Shown here: positions 1 through 8,324 of the stretch, in pieces
How positions within the stretch are numbered: the first letter of the stretch is position 1
Layout of the letters: each line of letters opens with the position of its first letter
NCBI RefSeq assembly: GCF_010586825.1
Contig: NZ_JAAAGB010000001.1
Span: 372,001-436,000, forward strand
DNA from: Draconibacterium mangrovi
GTDB taxonomy: Bacteria; Bacteroidota; Bacteroidia; Bacteroidales; Prolixibacteraceae
Direction: 5' to 3'
DNA: 64,000 nucleotides
The notes under the pieces: generated by a model
Seen by the model: only the letters and a program-made list of their open reading frames with translations
What the model was told of the DNA's origin: nothing
Databases searched by the model: none
Position numbers and translations under genes: made by a program

Positions 1-487
1 TGACAGTCGCAGTAAACAGTAAAACAAAAATAAATAGCATGGATTTTAAAGAATTAATCGTATATCAAAAAGCTTTTAAATTGGCGATGGACATTTTTGA
101 GATTTCGAAATCTTTTCCCAAAGAAGAGCAGTCTTCACTTACCGATCAAATACGACGATCTTCCCGTTCAACATGCACTAACATTGCCGAAGCTTATCGA
201 AAAAGACGATATCCAAAACACTTCTTAAGCAAGCTTACCGACTCCGATGGAGAAAACAGCGAAACTGCAACCTGGCTTGATTTTGCATTCGCCTGTGAAT
301 ACCTGAACAATGACATTCATAAGAAACTATATAACGAATGTGTGGAAATTGGTAAACTGTTAAATTATATGATGAACCATCCTGAGAAATTCGGAAGCGC
401 CCCGGTTCTTTAACTGTAAACTGAACCTGATTACTGGGACTGCATTCTGAGACTGAATACTGAGACTGAATACTGAGACTGCAAACT
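1..487. repeat. low-complexity inverted arms around the first S23-like gene
   Basis: Bases 1-20 are a run of CAGT words, while 413-487 is a run of the complementary ACTG words, so the two arms are loosely complementary across the four-helix-bundle gene. The right arm contains a 13-bp direct repeat TGAGACTGAATAC (448-460 and 461-473, then a partial copy 474-481). The left arm may continue beyond the window. The pairing is imperfect and judged by eye. Confidence 0.5.
39..413 (+). CDS. four helix bundle protein (S23/IVP-like)
   Basis: A 124-residue protein with the signature layout of the 23S rRNA intervening-sequence protein family: an N-terminal FKELIVYQKAFKLAMDIF helix, then FPKEE, then a basic stretch DQIRRSSRSTCTNIAEAYR (residues about 37-54), then two more helices. 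Family members form small four-helix bundles, and some are encoded inside 23S rRNA intervening sequences; the biochemical role is unknown. The gene stands directly before an ABC exporter ATPase gene and is bounded by ACTG-word low-complexity DNA on both sides. The usual SIPSNIAEG motif is here TCTNIAEAY. A related copy lies at 2491-2847. The family call is strong; the function is not known. Confidence 0.88.
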   Translation: MDFKELIVYQKAFKLAMDIFEISKSFPKEEQSSLTDQIRRSSRSTCTNIAEAYRKRRYPKHFLSKLTDSDGENSETATWLDFAFACEYLNNDIHKKLYNECVEIGKLLNYMMNHPEKFGSAPVL

Positions 488-494
488 ATCTATC

Positions 495-1220
495 ATGGAA
501 AAAGAAACAATCATTTCAGCAATAAACCTGACGAAGAATTTCGGTCATTTTACGGCAAACGACAACCTGACGTTTGAAGTAAAAAAGGGTGAGATCTTCG
601 GTTTTCTGGGAGCTAACGGAGCGGGAAAAACTACGGCAATTCGAATACTTTGTGGCCTTTCGTCACCAACATCGGGCGAAGTAGAAGTTGCAGGTTTTGA
701 TATTTACCATGAAACTGAAAAGATCAAAAAGAATATAGGCTACATGAGCCAGAAGTTTTCGTTGTATGAAGACCTGACAATTTCAGAGAACATCAAATTA
801 TATGCAGGAATTTACGGAATTAGCCGTAAACAGCGTAAAGTAAAAGAAGCTGAGCTGTTACAAAAGCTTGAACTGGAGAAGGTAAAAAACAAACTTATCG
901 GTGATCTGCCGTTGGGATGGAAACAAAAACTGGCTTTTTCGGTGGCTATTTTTCACGACCCAAAAATTGTGTTTCTCGATGAACCAACCGGAGGTGTTGA
1001 CCCGGTTACAAGGCGTAAATTCTGGGATTTGATTTACGAAGCAGCACATAACGGCATTACCGTTTTTGTAACTACGCACTATATGGATGAAGCCGAATAT
1101 TGCGATCGCGTTTCGATTATGAATGCAGGAAAAATTGAAGCACTCGACACGCCGGCAAAACTGAAAGAAAAATACAAGGCAACAAACATGGACGAAGTGT
1201 TTTTGAAGATAGCACGATGA
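495..1220 (+). CDS. ABC transporter ATP-binding protein (YbhF-like)
   Basis: ATPase subunit of an ABC-2 type exporter, 241 residues, cytoplasmic. Walker A GANGAGKTT is at residues 39-47, Walker B IVFLDEP at 158-164, followed by the D-loop TGGVDP and the switch His in TTHYMDEAEYC. The signature motif is LPLGWKQKL (138-146) rather than LSGGQ; this divergent form is known from the second half of YbhF-like ATPases. The two ABC-2 permeases at 1302-2408 and 2880-3998 are its obvious partners, which suggests a YbhFSR-like exporter. A membrane-fusion protein and outer-membrane factor would be expected to the left, outside the window. The substrate cannot be told from sequence. Confidence 0.93.
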   Translation: MEKETIISAINLTKNFGHFTANDNLTFEVKKGEIFGFLGANGAGKTTAIRILCGLSSPTSGEVEVAGFDIYHETEKIKKNIGYMSQKFSLYEDLTISENIKLYAGIYGISRKQRKVKEAELLQKLELEKVKNKLIGDLPLGWKQKLAFSVAIFHDPKIVFLDEPTGGVDPVTRRKFWDLIYEAAHNGITVFVTTHYMDEAEYCDRVSIMNAGKIEALDTPAKLKEKYKATNMDEVFLKIAR

Positions 1221-1226
1221 AAAGAT

Positions 1227-1290
1227 ACAAGTCACAAGCTACAAGTTACAAGTTCTGTCGGCTTGAAACTTGTGTCTTGAAACTTGAAAC
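1227..1290. repeat. imperfect long hairpin of ACAAG/CTTG words
   Basis: Arm 1227-1254 is four ACAAG words in a row, arm 1262-1290 is a series of CTTG/AACTTG words, and the loop is about 7 nt. The arms are complementary enough to form a long imperfect hairpin in the gap between the ATPase and the first permease, ending 11 nt before the permease ATG. It has the same style as the arms around the two S23-like genes but encloses no gene. Confidence 0.6.
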
Positions 1291-1301
1291 TAATTGAGAA
1301 A

Positions 1302-2408
1302 ATGAAACAACTAAAGTCATTCATAAAAAAAGAGTTCTTCCACATTTTTCGCGATCCGCGGACGATGCTGATACTTTTTGGTATTCCGGTAGCGCAACTG
1401 CTGGTTTTCGGGACAGTGATTAAAAGCGAAATCAAGGATGTGCACATTGCCATTTACGACCAGTCGAAAGATGCAACAACACTTGAGATCACCAATAAAC
1501 TGCTGTCGTCGGGCTATTTTATATTAGATGAAAACCTGGATAACCTCGACGATATCGACGCCATTTTCAGAAAAGGGAAAGTGCGCGAGGTGATTGTTTT
1601 TGAGAACAATTTCGGACAAACACTCGGGAAAGAAGGCATTGCCAAAATGCAGTTGATTGCCGATGCATCCGATCCGAACATCGCCAAACTGGCCATTTCG
1701 TACACAACTGCTATCGTAAACGACTACATACGCAAACTGTATCCCGAAATGCAGCTGCCCATGCAAATTACCCCCGAAGTACGCATGTACTTTAACGAAG
1801 AGATGAAAAGTGCTTACATGTTTGTTCCGGGAGTAATGGCACTGATTTTAATGCTTATTTCGGCTATGATGACATCCATTTCTATAACCCGCGAAAAGGA
1901 ATTGGGGACGATGGAAATTCTGCTTGTTTCGCCACTTCGCCCCGTGCAAATTATTGTTGGCAAGGTACTCCCCTATCTTTTACTTTCAATCGCCAATGCC
2001 TTTATTATAGTGCTAATCGGGCATTTTGTATTTGGTGTCCCCGTAAATGGCAGTTTCATTTTGCTGATGCTGGAAACCATTCTTTTTATTCTGATGGCAC
2101 TGTGCCTGGGGATTCTCATCTCCACAGCAGCAAAAAACCAAATGGCAGCTATGTTTATTTCAATGATTGGGTTAATGCTACCCACCATTCTTTTATCAGG
2201 TTTTATTTTCCCAATAGAAAATATGCCCGTTCCCCTGCAATATTTCAGTCATATAATGCCCGCCCGTTATTTTATAACGATTGTAAGAACCATTATGCTG
2301 AAAGGAACCGGCATCCTTTTTATTTGGAAAGAGACAGCTGTTTTAATTGGTATGACATTGTTTTTTATAGCGGTTAGTGTGAAGAAGTTTAAAATAAGAC
2401 TGGAGTAG
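1302..2408 (+). CDS. ABC-2 type transporter permease (YbhS/YbhR-like)
   Basis: Membrane subunit of the exporter, 368 residues from the ATG at 1302; a TTG 18 nt earlier would add six residues, but it lies inside the hairpin repeat, so the ATG is preferred. The architecture is that of ABC-2 permeases: one N-terminal membrane helix (LILFGIPVAQLLVFGTVI), a long extracytoplasmic domain (about residues 50-170), then five hydrophobic segments. The typical ITREKELGTMEILLVSP stretch precedes the second membrane helix. It pairs with the second permease at 2880-3998 to form the membrane channel. Substrate unknown. Confidence 0.92.
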   Translation: MKQLKSFIKKEFFHIFRDPRTMLILFGIPVAQLLVFGTVIKSEIKDVHIAIYDQSKDATTLEITNKLLSSGYFILDENLDNLDDIDAIFRKGKVREVIVFENNFGQTLGKEGIAKMQLIADASDPNIAKLAISYTTAIVNDYIRKLYPEMQLPMQITPEVRMYFNEEMKSAYMFVPGVMALILMLISAMMTSISITREKELGTMEILLVSPLRPVQIIVGKVLPYLLLSIANAFIIVLIGHFVFGVPVNGSFILLMLETILFILMALCLGILISTAAKNQMAAMFISMIGLMLPTILLSGFIFPIENMPVPLQYFSHIMPARYFITIVRTIMLKGTGILFIWKETAVLIGMTLFFIAVSVKKFKIRLE

Positions 2409-2450
2409 CTTCTAGCTATTAGCTTTTAGCCACTAGCATACTATGATGGG
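2407..2450. repeat. TAGC-word low-complexity arm, left of the second S23-like gene
   Basis: Between the first permease stop and the S23-like gene there is a string of TAGC words (TTCTAGCTATTAGCTTTTAG and on to CACTAGC). Its partner at 2841-2880 is the same kind of string on the other strand, so the pair are inverted low-complexity arms with the S23-like gene in the loop. Confidence 0.5.
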
Positions 2451-2490
2451 AATTCCAGCGCTTAAATACGAACCTTAAAAACAAAAAAAG

Positions 2491-2847
2491 ATGAAGAACT
2501 TTAAAAAGTTAAAAGTATGGCAGAAAGGAATAGAATTGGTTGTTGACATCTACAAAAGTACCAACACATTTCCTAAAGAAGAAATGTATGGTTTGACGAG
2601 CCAGATCAAACGTTCTGCGATTTCTATTCCTTCCAATATTGCAGAAGGATCAGGAAGAGGCTCGGATAAAGATTTTAATCGATTTTTAGACATCGCATTG
2701 GGTTCATCATTTGAGCTAGAAACACAGCTAACCATTGCAAAAAGATTGAATTTTATTTCAAATAAAGATTTTTCAGAAATTATAAATAGTCTGGATGAAG
2801 AACAACGAATGATCACCGGACTTCAAAAGAATTTAAAACAAAGCTAA
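2491..2847 (+). CDS. four helix bundle protein (S23/IVP-like)
   Basis: A 118-residue member of the 23S rRNA intervening-sequence protein family, closer to the consensus than the copy at 39-413: FKKLKVWQKGIELVVDIY at the N-terminus, FPKEEMYGLTSQIKRSA, then SIPSNIAEGSGRGSDKDF (residues about 47-64), then FLDIALGSSFELETQL. All four helices are present. It sits on the same strand between two permease genes of one exporter, which is an odd place for an unrelated gene; with the flanking inverted TAGC-word arms it looks like an insertion that the operon tolerated. Function unknown. Confidence 0.9.
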   Translation: MKNFKKLKVWQKGIELVVDIYKSTNTFPKEEMYGLTSQIKRSAISIPSNIAEGSGRGSDKDFNRFLDIALGSSFELETQLTIAKRLNFISNKDFSEIINSLDEEQRMITGLQKNLKQS

Positions 2848-2880
2848 TGGCTCGCAGCTAGAGGCTAGTAGCTCATCATA
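2841..2880. repeat. TAGC-word low-complexity arm, right of the second S23-like gene
   Basis: Begins inside the last codons of the S23-like gene and runs up to the ATG of the second permease (words GCTAATGG, GCAGCTAG, AGGCTAGTAGC). Its reverse complement resembles the arm at 2407-2450. The second permease therefore starts directly at the edge of this repeat. Confidence 0.5.
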
Positions 2881-3998
2881 TGAAAACAATACTCTACATA
2901 CTACAAAAAGAATTCCGGCAAATATTTCGGAACAAGACCATCCTGCCGATGATCTTTGTTGTGCCGATTATGCAAATGCTGATTTTGGTTTTTGCAGCAA
3001 CCTACGACATGAAACGAATCGATCTGGTTGTGGTAGATCACGACATGTCGGAAAACTCAAGGCACCTGATCGCCAAATTTGATGGAATTCCTTTTTTTCA
3101 TGTGCATCATTTAGAGCAATCTGAAAAGCTGGCCGAAGACAAGTTATTAAATGACGAAGCAGATGCAATTCTTGTTTTCCCGGTCGATTTTGAACGTAAC
3201 CTCATCCGCGATGATGAGGCAAAAGTGCAACTTTTGATAAATGCTATCGAAAGTAATTCGGCGCAGCTGATTTATTCCTATTCGGCCAACATCATCAGTG
3301 ATTTCAACAAAAACATTATTGCCGAATGGAAAGGAATCCCGGAATTTACACCACCCACAAAAGTTGAAATTACGGAGAACTACTGGTACAACCCGGAGCT
3401 GGATTACAAATGGTTTATGGCGCCTGGCATTTTGGCCATTCTGGTTACCATCATCGGCATGTTTATGTCGGGAATGAATCTGGTGCGCGAAAAGGAAATA
3501 GGCACCATTGAGCAACTCAACGTAACACCGCTAAAAAAATACCAGTTTATTATTGGCAAACTTGTTCCGTTCTGGATAATCGGTTTATTCGATCTGGCTT
3601 TTGGATTAACCATTGCCTGGATTGTTTTCGACCTCCCCATTGTTGGCAGTTTGTTCACCTTGTTTTTTATGGCCGGCATTTACCTTATCGGGGTGCTTGG
3701 CCTCGGCCTGTTTATCTCAACAGTAGCCGACACCCAGCAGCAGGTTATGTTCGTCAGTTTCTTTTTTATGATGATCTTTATTCTTATGGGAGGAATTTTT
3801 ACTCCGGTTGAAAGTATGCCCGACTGGGCACAAACCATCGACCGGCTTAACCCCATTTACTATTTTATGCGGGTCATGCGTATGGTTGTTTTAAAAGGCT
3901 CAAACATTTCCGACCTTTTGCAGGAACTCGTTTCCCTGTCGATTTTAGGAATTACATTCTTAAGCCTGGCTATTTGGCGTTACCGAAAAACGGCATAG
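2880..3998 (+). CDS. ABC-2 type transporter permease, second subunit
   Basis: A 372-residue paralogue of the permease at 1302-2408 with the same architecture: N-terminal membrane helix (ILPMIFVVPIMQMLILVFA), an extracytoplasmic domain with a conserved Trp/Tyr region before WFMAPGILAILV, the cytoplasmic VREKEIGTIEQLNVTPLKK motif (about 200-218), and C-terminal helices separated by FTPVESMPDWAQ. YbhR/YbhS pairs are adjacent in most exporters; here they are separated by an S23-like gene. Probably cotranscribed with the ATPase from upstream of the window. Confidence 0.92.
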   Translation: MKTILYILQKEFRQIFRNKTILPMIFVVPIMQMLILVFAATYDMKRIDLVVVDHDMSENSRHLIAKFDGIPFFHVHHLEQSEKLAEDKLLNDEADAILVFPVDFERNLIRDDEAKVQLLINAIESNSAQLIYSYSANIISDFNKNIIAEWKGIPEFTPPTKVEITENYWYNPELDYKWFMAPGILAILVTIIGMFMSGMNLVREKEIGTIEQLNVTPLKKYQFIIGKLVPFWIIGLFDLAFGLTIAWIVFDLPIVGSLFTLFFMAGIYLIGVLGLGLFISTVADTQQQVMFVSFFFMMIFILMGGIFTPVESMPDWAQTIDRLNPIYYFMRVMRMVVLKGSNISDLLQELVSLSILGITFLSLAIWRYRKTA

Positions 3999-4082
3999 CA
4001 TTAGCAGTTAACCTTTTTATTTAGATATCGTTTATCTGTAAGCAGCATAATGGCATGAAACGCCGATTCTAAAAGCAGTACG

Positions 4083-5063
4083 ATGAACGAAGATTTTAGT
4101 CTTGAAATAAAAGAACGAGAATATTTTGAAGAGGGCATTTTTCGTGTGCTCGACAAGCTACATTCCGATTCTGCAAAGTTTATTACCCACACTAACCGCC
4201 AGCACTATTACATTCATGAGGTTCGCACCAATATTAAGAAAATACGGGGTTTGTTGCGTTTGCTGCGACACGAAATCGGCGAAGACAACTACAACGAAAT
4301 GAATAACTACTACCGCGATCTGGCGCAAGAAGTAGCCCTGTTACGCGACGATACTTCACAAATTGAACTGCTCCAGGAAATAAAAGTTAAGTTGCGTAAT
4401 CCTGCAGTTACAAAAGCGCTCGACAAAATTATATCCGAACATCGTAGAAAAAGAAAAAACGCATTTGAACATTTTAAACAATCCGGACACTCACAAGACA
4501 TAAAGCAGATGATACTGAGCCTGCAGCAAATGATGCATAGCCTGAATTTTGCAGGCGATCCGGAATCGTTCATTCTGAAAAGCCTGCAACATATTTATAA
4601 ACAAGCACGAGGTGCGTTTGAAACCACCGAATTTTTGAATGATGATGAGATTTACCATTACTGGCGAAAACAGGTTAAATACCTGACCTACCATTTAATG
4701 CTGCTCAATCAGGCCTGGCCAAATTCAATACGCGTATACATTAGCGATTTGAGTTTATTGGGAAGTACGCTCGGAAAACTGCACGACCTGAATTTATTTC
4801 ATGAGGCAATAAAAAACAAAAGCATTTTAATTCCCCATAAAGATTCACGCGAAAAATTATTACATTATTTGTATAATCGACGATCGGCTTTAAGAAAACG
4901 TGTTCAGGCTCGCGGCGAACAATGTTTTACAGAAAGTAGCGATGCTTTTGCCCTGCGCATTTTTAATAACTGGGAAAATTCGGTGATGCATAAAAAACAT
5001 CTAAAGCTTTTTAGTGGCCGCAAATCAAAGAATGATATTCAGTGTGATTGCGACGGCAATTAA
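4083..5063 (+). CDS. CHAD domain protein
   Basis: A 326-residue protein with a CHAD (conserved histidine alpha-helical) domain. The diagnostic region HEVRTNIKKIRGLLRLLR is at about residues 45-62, a second conserved block HYWRKQVKYLTYHLMLL at about 195-211, and a third around LGKLHDLNLFHEAI. CHAD domains are basic, helical and bind polyphosphate; many occur beside polyphosphate enzymes, but none is seen here. The last 4 nt overlap the convergent DUF1697 gene. Soluble; no signal peptide. The polyphosphate role comes from family knowledge only. Confidence 0.85.
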   Translation: MNEDFSLEIKEREYFEEGIFRVLDKLHSDSAKFITHTNRQHYYIHEVRTNIKKIRGLLRLLRHEIGEDNYNEMNNYYRDLAQEVALLRDDTSQIELLQEIKVKLRNPAVTKALDKIISEHRRKRKNAFEHFKQSGHSQDIKQMILSLQQMMHSLNFAGDPESFILKSLQHIYKQARGAFETTEFLNDDEIYHYWRKQVKYLTYHLMLLNQAWPNSIRVYISDLSLLGSTLGKLHDLNLFHEAIKNKSILIPHKDSREKLLHYLYNRRSALRKRVQARGEQCFTESSDAFALRIFNNWENSVMHKKHLKLFSGRKSKNDIQCDCDGN

Positions 5064-5611
5064 GCATCAGCTTCATTTGCCATTTCCAACAACTTCAAAG
5101 TGGTTTTCCAATTGCGGGTAGTTGAGCTCACTTTCAATTGGCTTTCAAAAAAGTTATTGTTGAGTTTGGTTTTTCCATACCCGTGCGGACAATACACATA
5201 AATGGCGCCAGCAGAAATCGAAAATTCTTCTCCGGCTTTTACATGGGCAGTGATTTTTTCTTCATTCACATTTGCCAGATATCTTTTCAAAAAAGTAACA
5301 TGCAGGAATTGAGCTTCCCGATTTTCATCATCTGCAAACGGATTGTTTTTAACGATATTCGCCAATTCCTTTTCTTCTAAAACCAACACCGGCACATCAA
5401 ATCCAAAGTCTTTTCGAATTTGTTTATTGATCAATTCTTCCAAATTATCGGAACTTGTCTCCTGATAACCAAAAACAACATTCCCGCTTTGAATGTAGGT
5501 CTGCACTTGTTTAAAACCAAGGCTGCTGAATAAGGATTTCAAAGCATCCATCTTTATTTTGTTTTTCCCGCTAACATTTATTCCGCGCAAAATGGCTACA
5601 TACGTTTTCAT
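5060..5611 (-). CDS. DUF1697 domain protein
   Basis: A 183-residue protein that begins with the hallmark of DUF1697 proteins, TYVAILRGINVSGKNKIKM, followed by LGFKQVQTYIQSGNVVF (residues about 34-50). It covers a full-length domain of about 180 residues. These widespread small cytoplasmic proteins have no established biochemical role. It is a single gene, convergent with the CHAD gene (4-nt overlap), and has its own -7 box at 5631-5638. Confidence 0.88.
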   Translation of the reverse strand: MKTYVAILRGINVSGKNKIKMDALKSLFSSLGFKQVQTYIQSGNVVFGYQETSSDNLEELINKQIRKDFGFDVPVLVLEEKELANIVKNNPFADDENREAQFLHVTFLKRYLANVNEEKITAHVKAGEEFSISAGAIYVYCPHGYGKTKLNNNFFESQLKVSSTTRNWKTTLKLLEMANEADA

Positions 5612-5630
5612 ACCTCCATAACATCAAGTC

Positions 5631-5638
5631 CAAAAGTA
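5631..5638 (-). promoter_or_regulatory. -7 box for the DUF1697 gene
   Basis: On the minus strand this reads TACTTTTG, a perfect match to the Bacteroidota -7 consensus TAnnTTTG, 19 nt upstream of the ATG. No clear TTTG -33 element at the right spacing. Confidence 0.5.
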
Positions 5639-5712
5639 AGTTCTTATACTTTGTCTTTTTTCCCAAAACTAATTTTCGGCAATAGAAAGAACAAAGATTG
5701 AATTGTAAGCGT

Positions 5713-5720
5713 TAAATTTG
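5713..5720 (+). promoter_or_regulatory. -7 box for the Crp/Fnr-type gene
   Basis: TAAATTTG matches TAnnTTTG and ends 19 nt before the ATG at 5740. No convincing -33 TTTG was seen. Confidence 0.45.
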
Positions 5721-5739
5721 AAGCGCAAGCATTATTCAT

Positions 5740-6330
5740 ATGACAGCACCGACAGATCACAAATTAATCTACTACATAAAAAAGTGGGTCGACAATATTT
5801 CTGAAGACGATAAAAAATTGATTTTATCTGCCTTTGAACCGCTTTCTGTTAAAAAGAAGAAAGACCTGCTGGAACCCGACGAAACCTGTAAATACATTTA
5901 TTTTGTGATTAAAGGTTGTTTGCGCTCGTATTACGTTGATGCAAAAGGGATCGAGCATATCTACCAAATAAGGTTAGACAACAGCTGGATAAGCGATCTG
6001 GAAAGTTTTTTTTCGCAACGCCCTTCAAAATATTACATCGAAACATTGGAAGACTCCGAGTTACTGCGAATTTCGTTTGATCGCCTGGAGCAACTTTACA
6101 ACGAAGTTCCAAAATTAGAACGCTACTTTAGAATTCTTTTCCAAAAGGCCTACATTAATGCGCTGGAGCGTTTAAACGCTACGATGTGGGAATCGGCGGT
6201 TGACCGCTATAACAACATGCTAAAAGAACATGCCGACATTTTTCAGCGCGTGCCTTTGGTATACATTGCTTCTTATCTTGGAATTACACCCGAAAGCCTG
6301 AGCCGCATCCGCAAAAAGTCAGCAAAATAA
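5740..6330 (+). CDS. Crp/Fnr family transcriptional regulator
   Basis: A 196-residue protein with an N-terminal cyclic-nucleotide-binding-type beta-barrel (about residues 25-125; KYIYFVIKGCLRSYYVD) and a short C-terminal winged helix ending in VYIASYLGITPESLSRIRKK, the DNA-recognition helix. Many Bacteroidota members of this group lack the cAMP-binding arginine and Fe-S cysteines, and no N-terminal Cys cluster is present here, so it is unlikely to be a true Fnr oxygen sensor. The target genes are unknown; it is monocistronic and ends 6 nt from the convergent AAA ATPase gene. Confidence 0.87.
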   Translation: MTAPTDHKLIYYIKKWVDNISEDDKKLILSAFEPLSVKKKKDLLEPDETCKYIYFVIKGCLRSYYVDAKGIEHIYQIRLDNSWISDLESFFSQRPSKYYIETLEDSELLRISFDRLEQLYNEVPKLERYFRILFQKAYINALERLNATMWESAVDRYNNMLKEHADIFQRVPLVYIASYLGITPESLSRIRKKSAK

Positions 6331-6336
6331 TTCCAG

Positions 6337-7155
6337 CTAATCCATCAGGTACTTTTCCCAATGATTTAAAAAATCGCGATACACCCTGAAATGCTCAGTA
6401 TCTTCATATTTCACCTCCGAAACCGGCATCTCATCAAAATTGTAAATGGTGGCATTTTTACACGCCAGCAAAATTGGCGAATGTGTGGCAACAATAAACT
6501 GGGCATGGCCCCCTTTTGAGTTTTCGCTGATCAACCGGAGTAATTCCAACTGACTGGAAGGCGAAAGTGCCGTCTCCGGTTCATCTAGCAGGTACAATCC
6601 TTTTAGCTTGTAACGGCTTTTAAAAAACGACATAAGTGATTGACCGTGTGATTGTGAAATCAAGGATTTACCACCAAAAAACTCCAACTGGCCGGGATCT
6701 GTTGTTGCCCATTCTTCCAGCATCGAAGCAAAATCTTTGAATATCTGCGCTCCGAAAAAAGAACCGGGAACCGATCCGTTCACCCACGAAACCTTCAAAT
6801 ACCGATGCAATGTGGCTTCGTAACGGTTAACCATGTATCGCGAAGTCATATTATTCCTCCAGATATAAATGCCTGCTGCTACTGCAATGGCCTCAAGCAA
6901 TGTTGACTTTCCCGACCCGTTTTGCCCTACAAACAAAGTAACCGGATTGGTAAAATCAAGTTTTTTTGTTTCCGAAAACAAAGGAAGATTAAACGGATAG
7001 TGCTCCCTTGTTGGGTATTGTTCCGCTTCAAGTTTTATACTGTTCAAATGGTACATGTTGAAGTTATTGGTTTCAAAAATTGGATAAAAGCCGTTATCAC
7101 CCTTAAAAAAAAATGCTTCCCTTTCTAACAGCCTAAATTCGCAGTCATTTTTCAA
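6337..7155 (-). CDS. small AAA/ABC-like ATPase
   Basis: A 272-residue stand-alone P-loop ATPase of the SMC/ABC-like AAA type. Walker A GQNGSGKSTLLEAIA is at about residues 77-91, the ABC-like signature region is weakly formed around SQSHGQSLMSFF, Walker B LYLLDEPETAL follows, and then the ATHSPILL switch region. The organisation (Walker A near the N-terminus, LDEPE, THSP) resembles predicted ATP-binding proteins that act alone or in toxin/antiphage settings, but no partner nuclease or toxin gene lies next to it. Function unknown. Confidence 0.8.
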   Translation of the reverse strand: MKNDCEFRLLEREAFFFKGDNGFYPIFETNNFNMYHLNSIKLEAEQYPTREHYPFNLPLFSETKKLDFTNPVTLFVGQNGSGKSTLLEAIAVAAGIYIWRNNMTSRYMVNRYEATLHRYLKVSWVNGSVPGSFFGAQIFKDFASMLEEWATTDPGQLEFFGGKSLISQSHGQSLMSFFKSRYKLKGLYLLDEPETALSPSSQLELLRLISENSKGGHAQFIVATHSPILLACKNATIYNFDEMPVSEVKYEDTEHFRVYRDFLNHWEKYLMD

Positions 7156-7253
7156 TCAATTCCGAAGATAAGCATAATCAGAATGTTATCCGCTTAACAT
7201 AGATCAATTTCATTTCTTATCATAGGTCAAGTGTGCAAGGCATGCTGGTGCCC

Positions 7254-7261
7254 TACTTTTG
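7254..7261 (+). promoter_or_regulatory. -7 box for the SnoaL-like gene
   Basis: TACTTTTG, a perfect TAnnTTTG match, lies 25 nt upstream of the ATG at 7287. Because it lies downstream of an earlier in-frame ATG (7233), it argues for the later start. Confidence 0.55.
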
Positions 7262-7286
7262 TGTTGTACAATTAAAACAAAAAACG

Positions 7287-7664
7287 ATGCGAAAAATAGA
7301 TCCAAAAAAATTATCCGTTCAGGAGCGAGTTGAAAAGCTTAACGACATGATTGTTGGAGGACACATTTTAGAAGCATTCGAAAAATTTTATGCCGATGAT
7401 GTAATCCGGCAGAAAAACGATTGTGAAAAGATCGTTGGAAAAAACGCGTGTCGTTTGCAAGAAGAAAATCTGGTTACCGGTATAACAGTGTTCAGAAAAG
7501 CCATTGTGAAAAAAGTAATTATTGGCGATAAAATTTCGGTGGTGGAATGGGAATTTGATTACACCCACGAAGATATCGGTGAACAAAAGTACAGCCACAT
7601 TACGTTACAAAAATGGAATTGCGATGGACAAATAATTAGTGAAACAATTTATAACAACAATTAA
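7287..7664 (+). CDS. SnoaL/NTF2-like protein
   Basis: Small cytoplasmic protein, 125 residues from the ATG at 7287 (an upstream in-frame ATG at 7233 lies before the predicted promoter). The sequence fits a SnoaL-like cone fold: N-terminal helix with LNDMIVGGHILEAFEKFYADDV, then KNDCEKIVGKNA, then beta strands with VVEWEFDYTHED. Proteins of this fold are polyketide cyclases, isomerases or ligand binders; no catalytic residues can be assigned. It is followed after 11 nt by the YceI gene, probably in one transcript. Confidence 0.75.
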   Translation: MRKIDPKKLSVQERVEKLNDMIVGGHILEAFEKFYADDVIRQKNDCEKIVGKNACRLQEENLVTGITVFRKAIVKKVIIGDKISVVEWEFDYTHEDIGEQKYSHITLQKWNCDGQIISETIYNNN

Positions 7665-7675
7665 AATTTAGAACA

Positions 7676-8239
7676 ATGAAAAAATTAGTATTAGCACTGG
7701 CGCTGGTATTAGCAGCGAGTGTTGCAACATTTGCACAGAAAAAAGAAGTAAAACAAGAAACATCGCTTGTAAAATGGACAGGTAAAAAAATTGGTGGATC
7801 TCACCACGGCGAAATCAATGTAAAAAGCGGTTATTTCGAATTCAAAAACGACAACATTGTTGGAGGCGAAGTGGTAATTGATATGAATAGCATTACCAAT
7901 AAAGACCTTGATAACGAAGAGTACAATCAGAAATTAGTGGGGCACTTAAAATCAGATGATTTTTTTGGCGTTGAGAAATACCCGACATCAAAATTTGTGG
8001 TTACCAAAGCAACAAAATTCGAAAACGGGAAAGCCAGTATAACAGGAAAACTCACCATTAAAGAAAACACCGAAGAAATAACGTTCGATGTTGTTAAAGA
8101 AGGAAATGCCTACAATGCCGAAGTTGAGATTGACCGATCGAAATTTGATGTACGTTACGGCTCAAACTCATTCTTCGATAACCTGGGCGACAAAGCCATA
8201 AACGACATTTTCACCCTCGATATTTCTCTTGCACTTTAA
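7676..8239 (+). CDS. YceI family periplasmic protein
   Basis: A 187-residue exported protein with a clear signal peptide (KKLVLALALVLAASVATFAQ) and a YceI-type lipocalin-like barrel: VKWTGKKIGGSHHGEINVKSG, then MNSITNKDLDN, HLKSDDFFGVEKYPTSKFV (about 90-108), ITGKLTIKENTEEITFDV, and FDVRYGSNSFFDNLGDKAI at the end. YceI proteins bind isoprenoid-type lipids in the periplasm; the precise ligand here is unknown. Full length for the family. It lies between the SnoaL-like gene and the dioxygenase gene on the same strand. Confidence 0.93.
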   Translation: MKKLVLALALVLAASVATFAQKKEVKQETSLVKWTGKKIGGSHHGEINVKSGYFEFKNDNIVGGEVVIDMNSITNKDLDNEEYNQKLVGHLKSDDFFGVEKYPTSKFVVTKATKFENGKASITGKLTIKENTEEITFDVVKEGNAYNAEVEIDRSKFDVRYGSNSFFDNLGDKAINDIFTLDISLAL

Positions 8240-8324
8240 AAAGTGCCGGAGAACAATATGAGGCATTAATCGGTTTTGAGATTACAGCCGACAGGCATGA
8301 AAACAGTTGCGGGGAAGTGAAAAA

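Noticed and set aside
858-1235. Long minus-strand frame opposite the ABC ATPase
   Set aside because: Shadow frame; the plus strand carries the full set of ATPase motifs.
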